From: Opitutia bacterium UBA3151
GTDB lineage: Bacteria > Verrucomicrobiota > Verrucomicrobiia > Opitutales > Seribacteraceae
DNA length: 6,081 bases
NCBI GenBank assembly: GCA_002364975.1
Contig: DEYT01000116.1
Location: forward strand, 2,148 to 8,228
Reading direction: 5' to 3'
Under the pieces are notes generated by a model. The model saw only the letters and a list, made by a program, of their open reading frames with translations, ran no database searches and was not told the DNA's origin. This document shows positions 1-6,022 of the stretch, in pieces. Each line of letters opens with the position of its first letter. Positions within the stretch are counted from its first letter, which is position 1. A program made the position numbers and the translations under genes.

Positions 1-84
1 AAAAAAATTTTCAAATACAGGGATGGAATTTTACCAGAAAAATTCAACCATTACCTCTATCGTGAAATAGAGACTATCGAATAG
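1..84 (+). CDS. Possible 3' end of an unidentified gene (5' end outside window)
   Basis: Frame 1 is open from the first base to a TAG at 82-84. It encodes 27 residues that look like ordinary protein, ending FNHYLYREIETIE, with mixed charged and aromatic residues rather than the low-complexity Phe/Lys/Asn strings translated elsewhere in this AT-rich flank. I do not recognise the family and 27 residues are too few to assign one. An open stretch of this length is not rare by chance in DNA of this composition. The call rests on amino-acid texture and on the inverted repeat that begins at the stop codon. Extending the sequence leftward would settle it. Confidence 0.35.
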   Translation, partial: KKIFKYRDGILPEKFNHYLYREIETIE

Positions 85-118
85 AATATTTCATCATTAC
101 TGAATCAACTATTCTATT
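80..118. repeat. AT-rich inverted repeat at the end of the possible upstream gene
   Basis: AATAGAATA (80-88) and TATTCTATT (110-118) form a perfect 9-bp inverted repeat around a 21-base loop, and the left arm overlaps the TAG stop at 82-84. It could be a weak transcription terminator or mRNA 3'-end structure. The stem has only one G:C pair and no T tract follows, so it is not a convincing intrinsic terminator. Chance is a real alternative in sequence this AT-rich. Confidence 0.25.
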
Positions 119-506
119 AGTGCTATCAAAGAACTAAATTAAATAATGGTATCGATCTTCTTTTTTGTCAAATTTTTTTTTCATAAAATACTGATAGTTA
201 GTGACTTGTGAATAATATGTTAATATATTGTTAATAAGTAACATGTTTTTACACAGACAGGTTATTAAATCATACAATCAATAGGCTCCTGAGCGGAATA
301 TACAATATCCCTAAGTGAAGGAAAATAATTCATGTGAATATGTGAATAAGAAGAATTTAAAATTTTTTTTTAATTTTTTTAATTTTTTTTTTCCATTTTG
401 GGTAATTTTTATGAGGATCTGTAAGACGAGTAGATTCGGAATAATTTCAATAATGGAAAGGTTCAAAAAAGATTGGATTTTTTTAGATTTAAGTTAAAAA
501 AAAAGA
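119..506. other. AT-rich intergenic region with stacked T runs
   Basis: I find no supportable gene in this stretch. It is strongly AT-rich, with a T8 run near 173-181 and three successive AA-plus-T7-to-T10 runs at about 361-392 that amount to an imperfect tandem repeat. The open frame at 315-497 starts at a GTG and translates mainly the T runs into Phe strings, so I do not call it. The promoter of the rhodanese gene at 507 should lie here, but no -35/-10 pair stands out from the background. Confidence 0.6.
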
Positions 507-944
507 ATGAATGCAAATTTAAATTTTTCAGTTTTCATTTTGATCAACGGGCTTTTCATGAATTCTTCTTGTGAACATAAGGAAGCTGAAAGCTCGGTCA
601 GCGGATCAATGGTATTACCCGTTCATGAAACAAAAATTGAGAATATTCAGGCGATGGAGGCTGCCAAGATGTTAGAAAAGAACCCTTACATGATGGTTCT
701 AGATATACGAACACCAGAAGAATTTAACTCAGGCCATATTCCTGCATCAATCAATATCGATTACAAGGCCGAGAATTTTGAGTTGGAAATAAAAAAATTA
801 GATCGTTCAAAACCTTATCTCATGCATTGCCGAAGTGGTCGTCGAAGCACTGCAGCCCTAAATACATTCCGCAAGCTTAGATTTGACCATATCATTCATA
901 TCGATGATGGCATTCTGGGTTGGAACAAGGAACTTACAAAATAA
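507..944 (+). CDS. Single-domain rhodanese-like protein, probably exported
   Basis: A 145-residue protein with one rhodanese fold covering about residues 45-142. Visible family signatures are LDIRTPEEFNSGHIPASINI (65-84), the active-site loop CRSGRRS with the persulfide-forming Cys108, and a closing GILGW (135-139). Proteins of this group carry sulfane sulfur as a Cys persulfide or pass it to acceptors such as thiols or cyanide; the physiological partner cannot be read from sequence. Residues 6-21 are hydrophobic and followed by NSSC (Cys22), so the protein may be exported and perhaps lipid-anchored. However, the N-terminus lacks the usual positive charges and Asn at the lipobox -3 position is atypical. 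The ATG at 507 has only an A-rich leader with no clear Shine-Dalgarno. The gene stands alone, and a decayed recombinase-like tail starts about 9 bases after its stop. I am confident of the fold and unsure of the export route. Confidence 0.88.
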   Translation: MNANLNFSVFILINGLFMNSSCEHKEAESSVSGSMVLPVHETKIENIQAMEAAKMLEKNPYMMVLDIRTPEEFNSGHIPASINIDYKAENFELEIKKLDRSKPYLMHCRSGRRSTAALNTFRKLRFDHIIHIDDGILGWNKELTK

Positions 945-952
945 TTCATTGG

Positions 953-1021
953 GATCAAATTGTCCAAAGATGGGGTAGACTTAGCAAGGAGTTGAAAAGG
1001 TCCTCTTTAACAGTGAAATTA
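953..1021 (+). pseudogene. Recombinase-like C-terminal tail remnant, copy 1
   Basis: Bases 956-1000 match 3223-3267 at 39 of 45 positions. In the shared frame they encode QIVQRWGRLSKELKR against QIVQRWGSLSDELKR in copy 3. Four of the six base differences are silent or lie within the two changed residues, so the ancestor was most likely protein-coding. Weak similarity continues to about 1021, opposite the copy 3 stop. I recall helical ends of this kind, with a hydrophobic-Trp-Leu-basic pattern, on tyrosine recombinases of Planctomycetota and Verrucomicrobiota; that attribution is from memory and unsearched. The surrounding open frame (920-1165) overlaps the rhodanese end and has no start of its own in the homologous part. 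Unlike copies 2 and 3, no tmRNA-derived sequence precedes this copy. Confidence 0.6.
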
Positions 1022-1184
1022 TGCTTATGTTTTAAAAAAAGCCTAACAACTTTTTTCCACAGAGTTTCTTCTCATTCTATATTCTTAGCGAAGCGTTATC
1101 TTATGATCTTGCTTTCATACACTTCTTGTTTATCCAAAGGTTTTCGTTCTTTTATGAGCATTTAACTTCAAAGACTTCCCGTAT

Positions 1185-2363
1185 ATGAATCAATCTACTC
1201 AAAATCAATTCAATGATATCCTTCGTCAACAAGGGATTCAGGTGGGCATCAAACCAATTGAAGGAATTCCAAATGAGAAATGTCGTTTAGAGGAAGTGGA
1301 AAGGTTGGGTGTTCTTGAAAAGGACTTCTCCGTGGACTCAGAATATAATTCACTCACACAACTTGCTACCATCACTACTGGCACTCAGATTGGTCTGATT
1401 AATATTCTGGGCTCGAACATTCAAAGGTGTAAGATGGATTTTGGTTTCAGTGCAGATCAGAGTGCCATGGCCCAAGAGTTACCAAGAGAAATTTCCGTTT
1501 GCCAATACAGCCTTCTGATTCCCAAGGAAACTCTCATCATTGAGGACATGTTTTTGGATGAAAGAACTAAGAATTTTCAAAAACTCGAAGCCTATTCAAG
1601 TCTACGATTCTACGCCGGTTCACCGCTTGTCACCTCGAAGGGCTATTCTATTGGCACTTTATGCGTTCTTGGTACGGAACCAAAAAAAATTACGCACGAT
1701 CAAGTTGAAGGGCTCAGGATGTTAGGGGATCTAGTGGTTCATTCGATCGAAAATGACTTCCTTAAAAAACAGAATAACGGTAGGAAAGAGGTAGCCCATT
1801 TCAATCAGAACGAATCGATGGTGAGGCACTTCTCAACATCCTCCATCCTGTTCGCGGATTTCGTTGGCTTCACAAAGCTTGTCGAAAAGCTTGAAGCGGG
1901 AGATCTCATCGAGACATTAACCGTTTTTTTTAAAGGATTCGACAGGCTTGCTAAAAAGCATAATGTAACCAAGGTAAAGACCATCGGAGACTGCTATATG
2001 TGCGTTTCCGGAATCCCGGAACAAGAAAAGGAACATGCTTTGAACATGTGTGCGTTCGCCTTGGATATGCTAAAATTTGTTGAGGGTATAAATATTCAAC
2101 ATGAAGTATTGGAGAAACCTATTTGGAAATTACGGATCGGAATTCACTCTGGTCCGTTGATCGCCAACTTTCAAGTCGGAGCATTTGATGTTTGGGGAGA
2201 TTCCGTGAACATTGCAGCGAGAATGGAAAGTTCGGGAGAAGCCGGGAAAGTTCACATCTCCGAAAAAACAGCGGATCACTTGGGCTCCGAAGCTTCTTTG
2301 ATTGCAAGAGGAGAAGTAGAACTGAAAAACAAAGGATGCTTCCGAACATTCTTTATAAATTAA
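1185..2363 (+). CDS. Soluble GAF-domain class III adenylate cyclase
   Basis: A 392-residue protein with no signal peptide or membrane helix, so probably cytoplasmic. Residues about 35-190 form a GAF sensor domain of the type with SLRFYAGSPLVTSKGYSIGT (138-157) followed by LCVLG. Residues about 212-390 form a class III nucleotidyl cyclase domain. The catalytic set looks complete: metal-binding Asp225 (ILFADFVGFT) and Asp269 (KTIGDCYMC), transition-state Asn342 and Arg346 (VNIAARME), and the base-selecting pair Lys265 and Asp335 (FDVWGDSVN). Lys and Asp at these positions are typical of ATP-using enzymes, so cAMP is the predicted product; guanylate cyclases carry other residues there. The GAF ligand is unknown. 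ATG 1185 is the only usable start because an in-frame TGA lies at 1155-1157; no Shine-Dalgarno is evident. The stop is only 4 bases from a tmRNA-derived repeat, suggesting the gene is cargo captured at that site. No cAMP-binding partner gene is in the window. Confidence 0.93.
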   Translation: MNQSTQNQFNDILRQQGIQVGIKPIEGIPNEKCRLEEVERLGVLEKDFSVDSEYNSLTQLATITTGTQIGLINILGSNIQRCKMDFGFSADQSAMAQELPREISVCQYSLLIPKETLIIEDMFLDERTKNFQKLEAYSSLRFYAGSPLVTSKGYSIGTLCVLGTEPKKITHDQVEGLRMLGDLVVHSIENDFLKKQNNGRKEVAHFNQNESMVRHFSTSSILFADFVGFTKLVEKLEAGDLIETLTVFFKGFDRLAKKHNVTKVKTIGDCYMCVSGIPEQEKEHALNMCAFALDMLKFVEGINIQHEVLEKPIWKLRIGIHSGPLIANFQVGAFDVWGDSVNIAARMESSGEAGKVHISEKTADHLGSEASLIARGEVELKNKGCFRTFFIN

Positions 2364-2367
2364 TTGC

Positions 2368-2403
2368 TCTCTGAAACTTGGGTGGAGGTGGCGGGAATCG
2401 AAC
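2368..2403 (-). repeat. tmRNA 3'-end copy 1 (probable attachment-site scar)
   Basis: This 36-base block matches 6032-6067 at 34 of 36 positions. It contains the antisense of the tmRNA acceptor 3' strand and most of the T-arm (GGTGGAGGTGGCGGGAATCG at 2381-2400), plus about 12 bases that lie downstream of the tmRNA gene. One change falls on the terminal CCA (2380). Similarity to tmRNA stops at 2403, so no full tmRNA is present. Duplicated 3' ends of tRNA or tmRNA genes are the classic footprint of tyrosine-recombinase integration. The copy has the same orientation as the real tmRNA end and as the copy at 3065-3112. Confidence 0.85.
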
Positions 2404-2521
2404 TTAACGCATCATGTGTCTATACCCCGGTAAACATAAATGATTCAGACTTTTACCACAGGCGTTGACTAAGATTTTGACTAATATTTCTGGGAAAGAT
2501 CTTCAAATGCTGACCCGCATC
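2404..2521 (+). pseudogene. Recombinase-like C-terminal tail remnant, copy 2 (frameshifted, truncated)
   Basis: This stretch is homologous to 3113-3228. From 2465 it encodes LTKILTNISGKDLQMLTRI, matching LTEILT-stop-ISGTDHQMLAQI of copy 3. Upstream, GATTCAGACTTTT encodes the shared DSDF motif, but one base is missing between DSDF and LTKILT relative to copy 3. That puts the two halves in different frames. The QIVQRWG part seen in copies 1 and 3 is absent after 2521, where the sequence becomes the 3' flank of the convergent DoxX-like gene. This is a decayed and truncated fragment that cannot encode a working protein. Confidence 0.7.
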
Positions 2522-2543
2522 ACATTAAGATCGTTTTTACTAA

Positions 2544-2921
2544 TCAATTACCAAATAGGCGGGAAAGTAAAATAATGAAACAAAAAACTAATAGCGTTAA
2601 TGCGGGTATAATCTTGAAAAAGTTGTCCTTTGCTTTGATGTGCATCCAAACTGCACCTATCATAAAGATGGTTGTAAATATCATGCAGGGCAAGGTCAGG
2701 GGGCTGTAAATTAAACCAATTAAAAGAAAGAATGCAAAGATTGGTTTTATAATCTTAATAATGTCATAGAACCAATCAGGTAGACCAACTTCGGAAACCT
2801 CTTCTTTTAGTGTTAAGGCATTGCCAACTCTAAAATTAGTACGCACATGGGAGCGAACCAACCACACAACTAATATAGAAACACCAACCAAAATTTGTAA
2901 AATATTAGTAAAGCCAGTCAT
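2544..2921 (-). CDS. DoxX-like four-helix membrane protein
   Basis: A 125-residue integral membrane protein on the minus strand with four hydrophobic segments at about 6-22, 56-72, 75-94 and 103-121. The stretch NALTLKEEVSEVGLPDWFYD (34-53) between helices 1 and 2, the IIKPIFAFFLLIGL helix, and AVWMHIKAKD at the end of helix 3 are in the style of small DoxX-like proteins. That family is poorly defined functionally; some relatives are linked to quinone or thiosulfate redox chemistry, but nothing here supports a particular reaction. The ATG (2919-2921) has no clear Shine-Dalgarno. The gene is the sole cargo between two tmRNA-derived repeats and is oriented against every other gene here. Its stop is 22 bases from the truncated tail remnant, so it shares no operon with a neighbour. 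The length is about normal for the family and the frame is intact. Confidence 0.8.
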   Translation of the reverse strand: MTGFTNILQILVGVSILVVWLVRSHVRTNFRVGNALTLKEEVSEVGLPDWFYDIIKIIKPIFAFFLLIGLIYSPLTLPCMIFTTIFMIGAVWMHIKAKDNFFKIIPALTLLVFCFIILLSRLFGN

Positions 2922-3016
2922 TTGATGTTGAAGTTGTAATTTAACTAATAAAATTTCAATTTAAAAACCGTTATAGTTGTTTAACTTTGTTTTTCCTAAA
3001 CTCAAATTATCTTATC

Positions 3017-3048
3017 GATGCTATCAAAAACTCCATCTTGACAGCATC
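3017..3048. repeat. Inverted repeat and AGCATCC direct repeat beside the second tmRNA-end copy
   Basis: GATGCTATCA (3017-3026) and TGACAGCATC (3039-3048) pair at 9 of 10 positions around a 12-base loop. The heptamer AGCATCC occurs at 3043-3049 and again at 3060-3066, the second copy touching the attachment block that begins at 3065. Closely spaced short repeats flanking a core can be recombinase arm or accessory-protein sites, or the remains of a terminator reading leftward out of an older tmRNA end. No T tract follows on the minus strand, so a terminator role is weak. Confidence 0.35.
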
Positions 3049-3064
3049 CGGAATGGATTAGCAT

Positions 3065-3112
3065 CCAAAAGGGTCTTTGAAACTTTGCTGGAGGTGGCGG
3101 GAATCGGACCCG
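3065..3112 (-). repeat. tmRNA 3'-end copy 2 (probable attachment-site scar)
   Basis: This 48-base block matches 6023-6070 at 45 of 48 positions, making it the longest pairing with the real tmRNA end. It covers 21 bases of the tmRNA downstream flank, the CCA, the acceptor 3' strand and the T-arm, then diverges at 3113. Differences at 3088 and 3107 change the CCA and the T-loop, and the 5' parts of tmRNA are missing, so it is not functional RNA. It lies in direct orientation with 2368-2403 and 6023-6070, as expected for sites that could recombine to excise the DNA between them. Confidence 0.87.
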
Positions 3113-3291
3113 TAACGCCATGTCCCAAAAACCCAGTAACGATGGAGGATTCAGACTTTTCACCAGAGTCGTTGACTGAGATATTGACTTAGATTTCTGG
3201 GACAGATCATCAGATGCTGGCACAAATTGTCCAAAGATGGGGCAGTCTCAGCGATGAGTTGAAGAGGGCGGTTTTGAGAGTGGTAGACTGA
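3113..3291 (+). pseudogene. Recombinase-like C-terminal tail remnant, copy 3 (most complete)
   Basis: A frame enters from the attachment block (reading LLEVAGIGPVT across it), continues through MEDSDFSPESLTEILT to a TAG at 3190-3192, and resumes as ISGTDHQMLAQIVQRWG and SLSDELKRAVLRVVD to a TGA at 3289-3291. Copies 1 and 2 match different parts of this tail, and copy 2 has a sense codon (AAT) where the TAG lies, so the TAG looks like a nonsense mutation. The tail style suggests the C-terminus of a tyrosine recombinase, but no catalytic motif (R, HxxR, Y) is present, so the family call is inference. The open frame 2977-3192 that covers its first half has an N-terminal part from unrelated flanking DNA and is not a gene. 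Confidence 0.65.
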
Positions 3292-3363
3292 TTGTCAGGG
3301 CTTGATTCAACTAATTTCAAAAACGCATCAGACATCTTGACTGCACTAATGATTTGGGTTTGA

Positions 3364-3680
3364 TTTTCATTATTAAAGTTCACCTTTCCACTTTGCCTTA
3401 TTATCTGCCTGCCTTTTCTGACAGATGCAGCCCTCATCTTTGTTGACGACAACGCGTTGCAATTTGGAGATGGAAGTTCTTGGGGTAACGCTCATAAGTA
3501 TTTGCAAGACACTCTATCCGTTGCTTCGAGTGGCGATGAGATTCGGTTGCGGTAGGAACCTACAAACCTGTCCGGGGTACGGGTAAGACTCCAGGAGATG
3601 TTACCGCAAACTTTCATCTCGTAAGCGGTGTTGAAATGTATAGCGGATTTCTTGGCACAGATTTAACAACTTATATTTAA
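3364..3680 (+). pseudogene. Broken 5' fragment of a secreted beta-helix-type protein gene
   Basis: Two frames together encode the N-terminus of a secreted surface protein. The first has a hydrophobic leader (about 3364-3432, LCLIICLPFLTDA) then FVDDNALQFGDGSSWGNA, YLQDTLSVASSGDEIR, ending at a TAG (3553-3555). Shifting frame at about 3546 gives VAVGTYKPVRGTGKTPGD, FHLVSGVEMYSGFLGTDLT and a TAA at 3678-3680. The VDDNA-GDGSSW-NA-YLQDAL-GDEI-VA-GTYKP-GTG-TPGD-F-L-GV-YGGF pattern is one I know from large parallel beta-helix secreted proteins of PVC bacteria. The fragment has no ATG (an in-frame TGA lies at 3361-3363), a one-base loss near 3546, and is cut to about 105 residues of what is normally a much longer protein. 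It lies directly upstream of the sulfatase and may supply its leader region. Confidence 0.72.
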
Positions 3681-3708
3681 GAAAAAATAACTAGAATTAC
3701 GAAAGACT

Positions 3709-3714
3709 AAGGAG
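3709..3714 (+). promoter_or_regulatory. Shine-Dalgarno site that fixes the sulfatase start
   Basis: AAGGAG is 5 bases upstream of the ATG at 3720. The alternative GTG at 3714 overlaps the last base of this site and cannot use it, so the ATG is the start. It is the only strong ribosome-binding site seen before any gene in the window. Confidence 0.85.
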
Positions 3715-3719
3715 TGTAC

Positions 3720-5996
3720 ATGACCGTAATCAAATTAATTGCCCTTATTACCATACTGTTTTGCAACTTGGCTATTCAAGCGGGAGACAGACCAAATGTC
3801 CTCTGGATTGTCAGTGAGGATAACGGGGTTAAATGGATCGGCTCTTATGGGGGAGTTAATGCCAAGACTCCAGCTATTGATGATCTGGCCAAAGAAGGTT
3901 TTCGGTATACAAATTGTTTTGATAACGCTGCTGTATGTGCGCCAACTCGTTCGACTTGGCTGACTGGAATGCTGGCAAGTTCAATCGGTACGCAACCGAT
4001 GCGTAGTACTAACAGAGTTCCTGTAATGGTGAAATACTACAATGAGCAGTTGCAAAAGGCTGGATACTTCACTTCCAACTCATCCAAAACTGATTACAAT
4101 TTATCAGGTATGAAAGGAAGAGACCCAATGCAATTCTGGGATTATCAGGGTAGAGATTGGGCAAAGCAGATCCATGATCGTAAGGACGGAAAGCCATTTT
4201 TCATTGTTGTTAATGTGGGCAATAGTCATGAATCCCATGCTTTCCCACAAAAAAATCCACCAAGGAATGACCCGGCAAAGATGAAGTTGCATTCTTATCA
4301 TCCGGACATTCCTGAGATGCGTGAAACATATGCGACCTACGCAGATGCGGTCGAGAAAATGGATGAAGATGTCGGCAAGGTCCTTGCGGAATTAAAAAGT
4401 GCTGGCCTGCATGAAGATACCATTGTTGTCTATAATTCAGACCATGGTGGCGTTTTACCTCGTAGCAAGAGGTTTCTGTACTCCAGCGGTATTCACTGCC
4501 CCTTGATTGTTCGTATTCCGCAAAAATATAAAGATTTTTGGCCTGCTGAAAAGCCGGGAATGACTGTTGACCGCATAGTAAGTTTTGTCGATATGCCTAA
4601 GACATGGATAAGCCTTGCAGGGGGAGAAATCCCTGAAAATTATCAAGGTACCATTTTTCTTGGTAAAGATATTGAGTCAGAGCCAAAGTATCACTTTGGT
4701 TTTAGAGGCAGAGCGGATGAGTGTTATGACTCCTCAAGAGTCATGCGTGGTAAACGCTATTCATATCACAAGAACTACGCGCCTTTCGTTCCGAATGGTC
4801 AATTCCTTCCTTACATGCATAATATGATCGCAACCCCTGCTTGGAATAAGCTTCACAAGGAGGGGAAAACTAATGCCGTAACAGGGCGTTTCTTCAGTCC
4901 GCGTCCCTCAGAGGAATTCTATGATAACGAAGTCGATTTTGATAATGTAAACAACCTTATCGATGCACCAGAACATCAGGAAAAGATTGCTGAGCTACGC
5001 ACGGCAATGCGTGCAGAAATGGTAAAAACCTATGACACAGGCTTAATGCCAGAGAGTATGCGAAATAGACGGAGGATTCTCAATAAAACGACATTTTATG
5101 AAATGGTTCGTGACCCCAACTTATACCCGCTTGAGAAATATCTTGATACTGCAGATATTGCCTTGACATGCAAAAGCGAAAACATGCCAACCTTAGTTGA
5201 GTACCTAAAAGATGAAGATGAGTGCATGCGTTATTGGGGTGTGATCGGTTGTTTGTTATTGGAGGAAAAAGCGGCTGCAGCGAAAGATGAGTTGGTGAAG
5301 CTTATGGACGATGAATCAATAGAAATTCCAATATTTGCGGCATGGGCTTTATATAAAATGGGTGAGAAAAAAGTAGGACTTGATAAATTGAGCTCGATTC
5401 TCCATGAAACCAACTCAGATACTGTTGGAGGTATCCTTGATCGAATGGGAGAGGACTCAACACCGATAATAAAAGCATACGCACAGAAAAGAATGTTTGC
5501 TAATTCATACTTGAGTAAGGTCGTTCAGCGAAAGGGGCTACCGGCTCTTAGCAGGGATATGCCAGTGGTTATTCCCACAGAAAGCTTCTATACCAATGAG
5601 AACGGAGAAAAGGTAAATGGTCTTACAGGTGAATATTTCGCAACAGGTAATTTCACCGGAGATGTTAAACTTACGAGGCTTGATAAAAATATCGATTTCA
5701 AATGGAAGGAAGCTTCACCAACAGAAGAAATTCCAGTGGACCAGTTTTCAGTTCGCTGGACAGGCAAGCTTCTTTCTAAGGATGCAGGCGGCTACATTTT
5801 TTCGGCCTTCAACTGTGATGACGGCGCAAGATTCTGGGTTGATGGCGAGCAAATTCTCCAACACAAATTTGGCAGAATCGTGCTTGAAGCAAATAAGGAG
5901 TATGAGATTAAGTTTGAGTTCATGGAAAACAGAGGTCTAGCTACCGCAATTCTCGAATGGATTGAGCCAGCTAACGTTCCTGTGAAATTGAAATAG
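3720..5996 (+). CDS. Secreted type I (formylglycine) sulfatase with HEAT-like and PA14 regions
   Basis: A 758-residue protein counted from ATG 3720. A signal peptide (MTVIKLIALITILFCNLA, cleavage after about IQA at 20) exports it. The catalytic domain spans about residues 24-440. Cys73 in CAPTRSTWLTG is the residue oxidised to formylglycine, with Arg77 in the same motif. Glu33-Asp34 (IVSEDN) and Asp241-His242 (NSDHGG) are likely calcium ligands, and His170 or His173 and Lys250 are likely catalytic. The SEDN start and CAPTR context resemble heparan N-sulfatase-like groups, so a sulfated polysaccharide is the likely substrate, but its identity cannot be told. Residues about 455-605 are helical and HEAT-repeat-like. 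Residues about 632-750 form a PA14 domain (GLTGEYF, CDDGARFWVDGEQIL, LEWIEP) that may bind glycan. A formylglycine-generating enzyme must be encoded elsewhere. The stop is 26 bases from the tmRNA-end block, so this is the cargo nearest ssrA. Confidence 0.94.
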   Translation: MTVIKLIALITILFCNLAIQAGDRPNVLWIVSEDNGVKWIGSYGGVNAKTPAIDDLAKEGFRYTNCFDNAAVCAPTRSTWLTGMLASSIGTQPMRSTNRVPVMVKYYNEQLQKAGYFTSNSSKTDYNLSGMKGRDPMQFWDYQGRDWAKQIHDRKDGKPFFIVVNVGNSHESHAFPQKNPPRNDPAKMKLHSYHPDIPEMRETYATYADAVEKMDEDVGKVLAELKSAGLHEDTIVVYNSDHGGVLPRSKRFLYSSGIHCPLIVRIPQKYKDFWPAEKPGMTVDRIVSFVDMPKTWISLAGGEIPENYQGTIFLGKDIESEPKYHFGFRGRADECYDSSRVMRGKRYSYHKNYAPFVPNGQFLPYMHNMIATPAWNKLHKEGKTNAVTGRFFSPRPSEEFYDNEVDFDNVNNLIDAPEHQEKIAELRTAMRAEMVKTYDTGLMPESMRNRRRILNKTTFYEMVRDPNLYPLEKYLDTADIALTCKSENMPTLVEYLKDEDECMRYWGVIGCLLLEEKAAAAKDELVKLMDDESIEIPIFAAWALYKMGEKKVGLDKLSSILHETNSDTVGGILDRMGEDSTPIIKAYAQKRMFANSYLSKVVQRKGLPALSRDMPVVIPTESFYTNENGEKVNGLTGEYFATGNFTGDVKLTRLDKNIDFKWKEASPTEEIPVDQFSVRWTGKLLSKDAGGYIFSAFNCDDGARFWVDGEQILQHKFGRIVLEANKEYEIKFEFMENRGLATAILEWIEPANVPVKLK

Positions 5997-6022
5997 CTGA
6001 TTGAACGCTGATTCATTTATTT

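Noticed and set aside
315..497. 60-residue open frame upstream of the rhodanese gene
   Set aside because: It begins at a GTG, translates T runs into Phe strings, and shows no domain or protein-like composition.
1034..1056. Hairpin AAAAAAG / CTTTTTT after the first tail remnant as a terminator
   Set aside because: The stem is almost all A:T with one G:C pair, so it would be unstable; it is as easily a chance pairing of A and T runs.
920..1165. 81-residue open frame overlapping the rhodanese 3' end
   Set aside because: Only about 953-1021 is meaningful, as a tail remnant homologous to 3223-3291. The start lies inside the rhodanese gene and the rest is unconstrained sequence.
2381..2403. The internal blocks as tRNA genes
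   Set aside because: Only the T-arm and acceptor 3' strand are present; no anticodon arm, D-arm or 5' acceptor strand follows.
2977..3192. 71-residue open frame across the second tmRNA block
   Set aside because: It joins flanking DNA, a tmRNA-derived block and the first half of a broken tail, ending at a nonsense codon. It is a junction artefact, though its second half is recorded as tail copy 3.
3002..3452. Two minus-strand open frames over the block, tail and beta-helix fragment
   Set aside because: Both are antisense to features with better support, and the RVRFPPPPAK stretch is the familiar by-product of translating a tRNA or tmRNA 3' end.
3714..3719. GTG at 3714 as the sulfatase start
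   Set aside because: The AAGGAG site at 3709-3714 overlaps this GTG but is ideally spaced for the ATG at 3720, which also gives a clean signal peptide.
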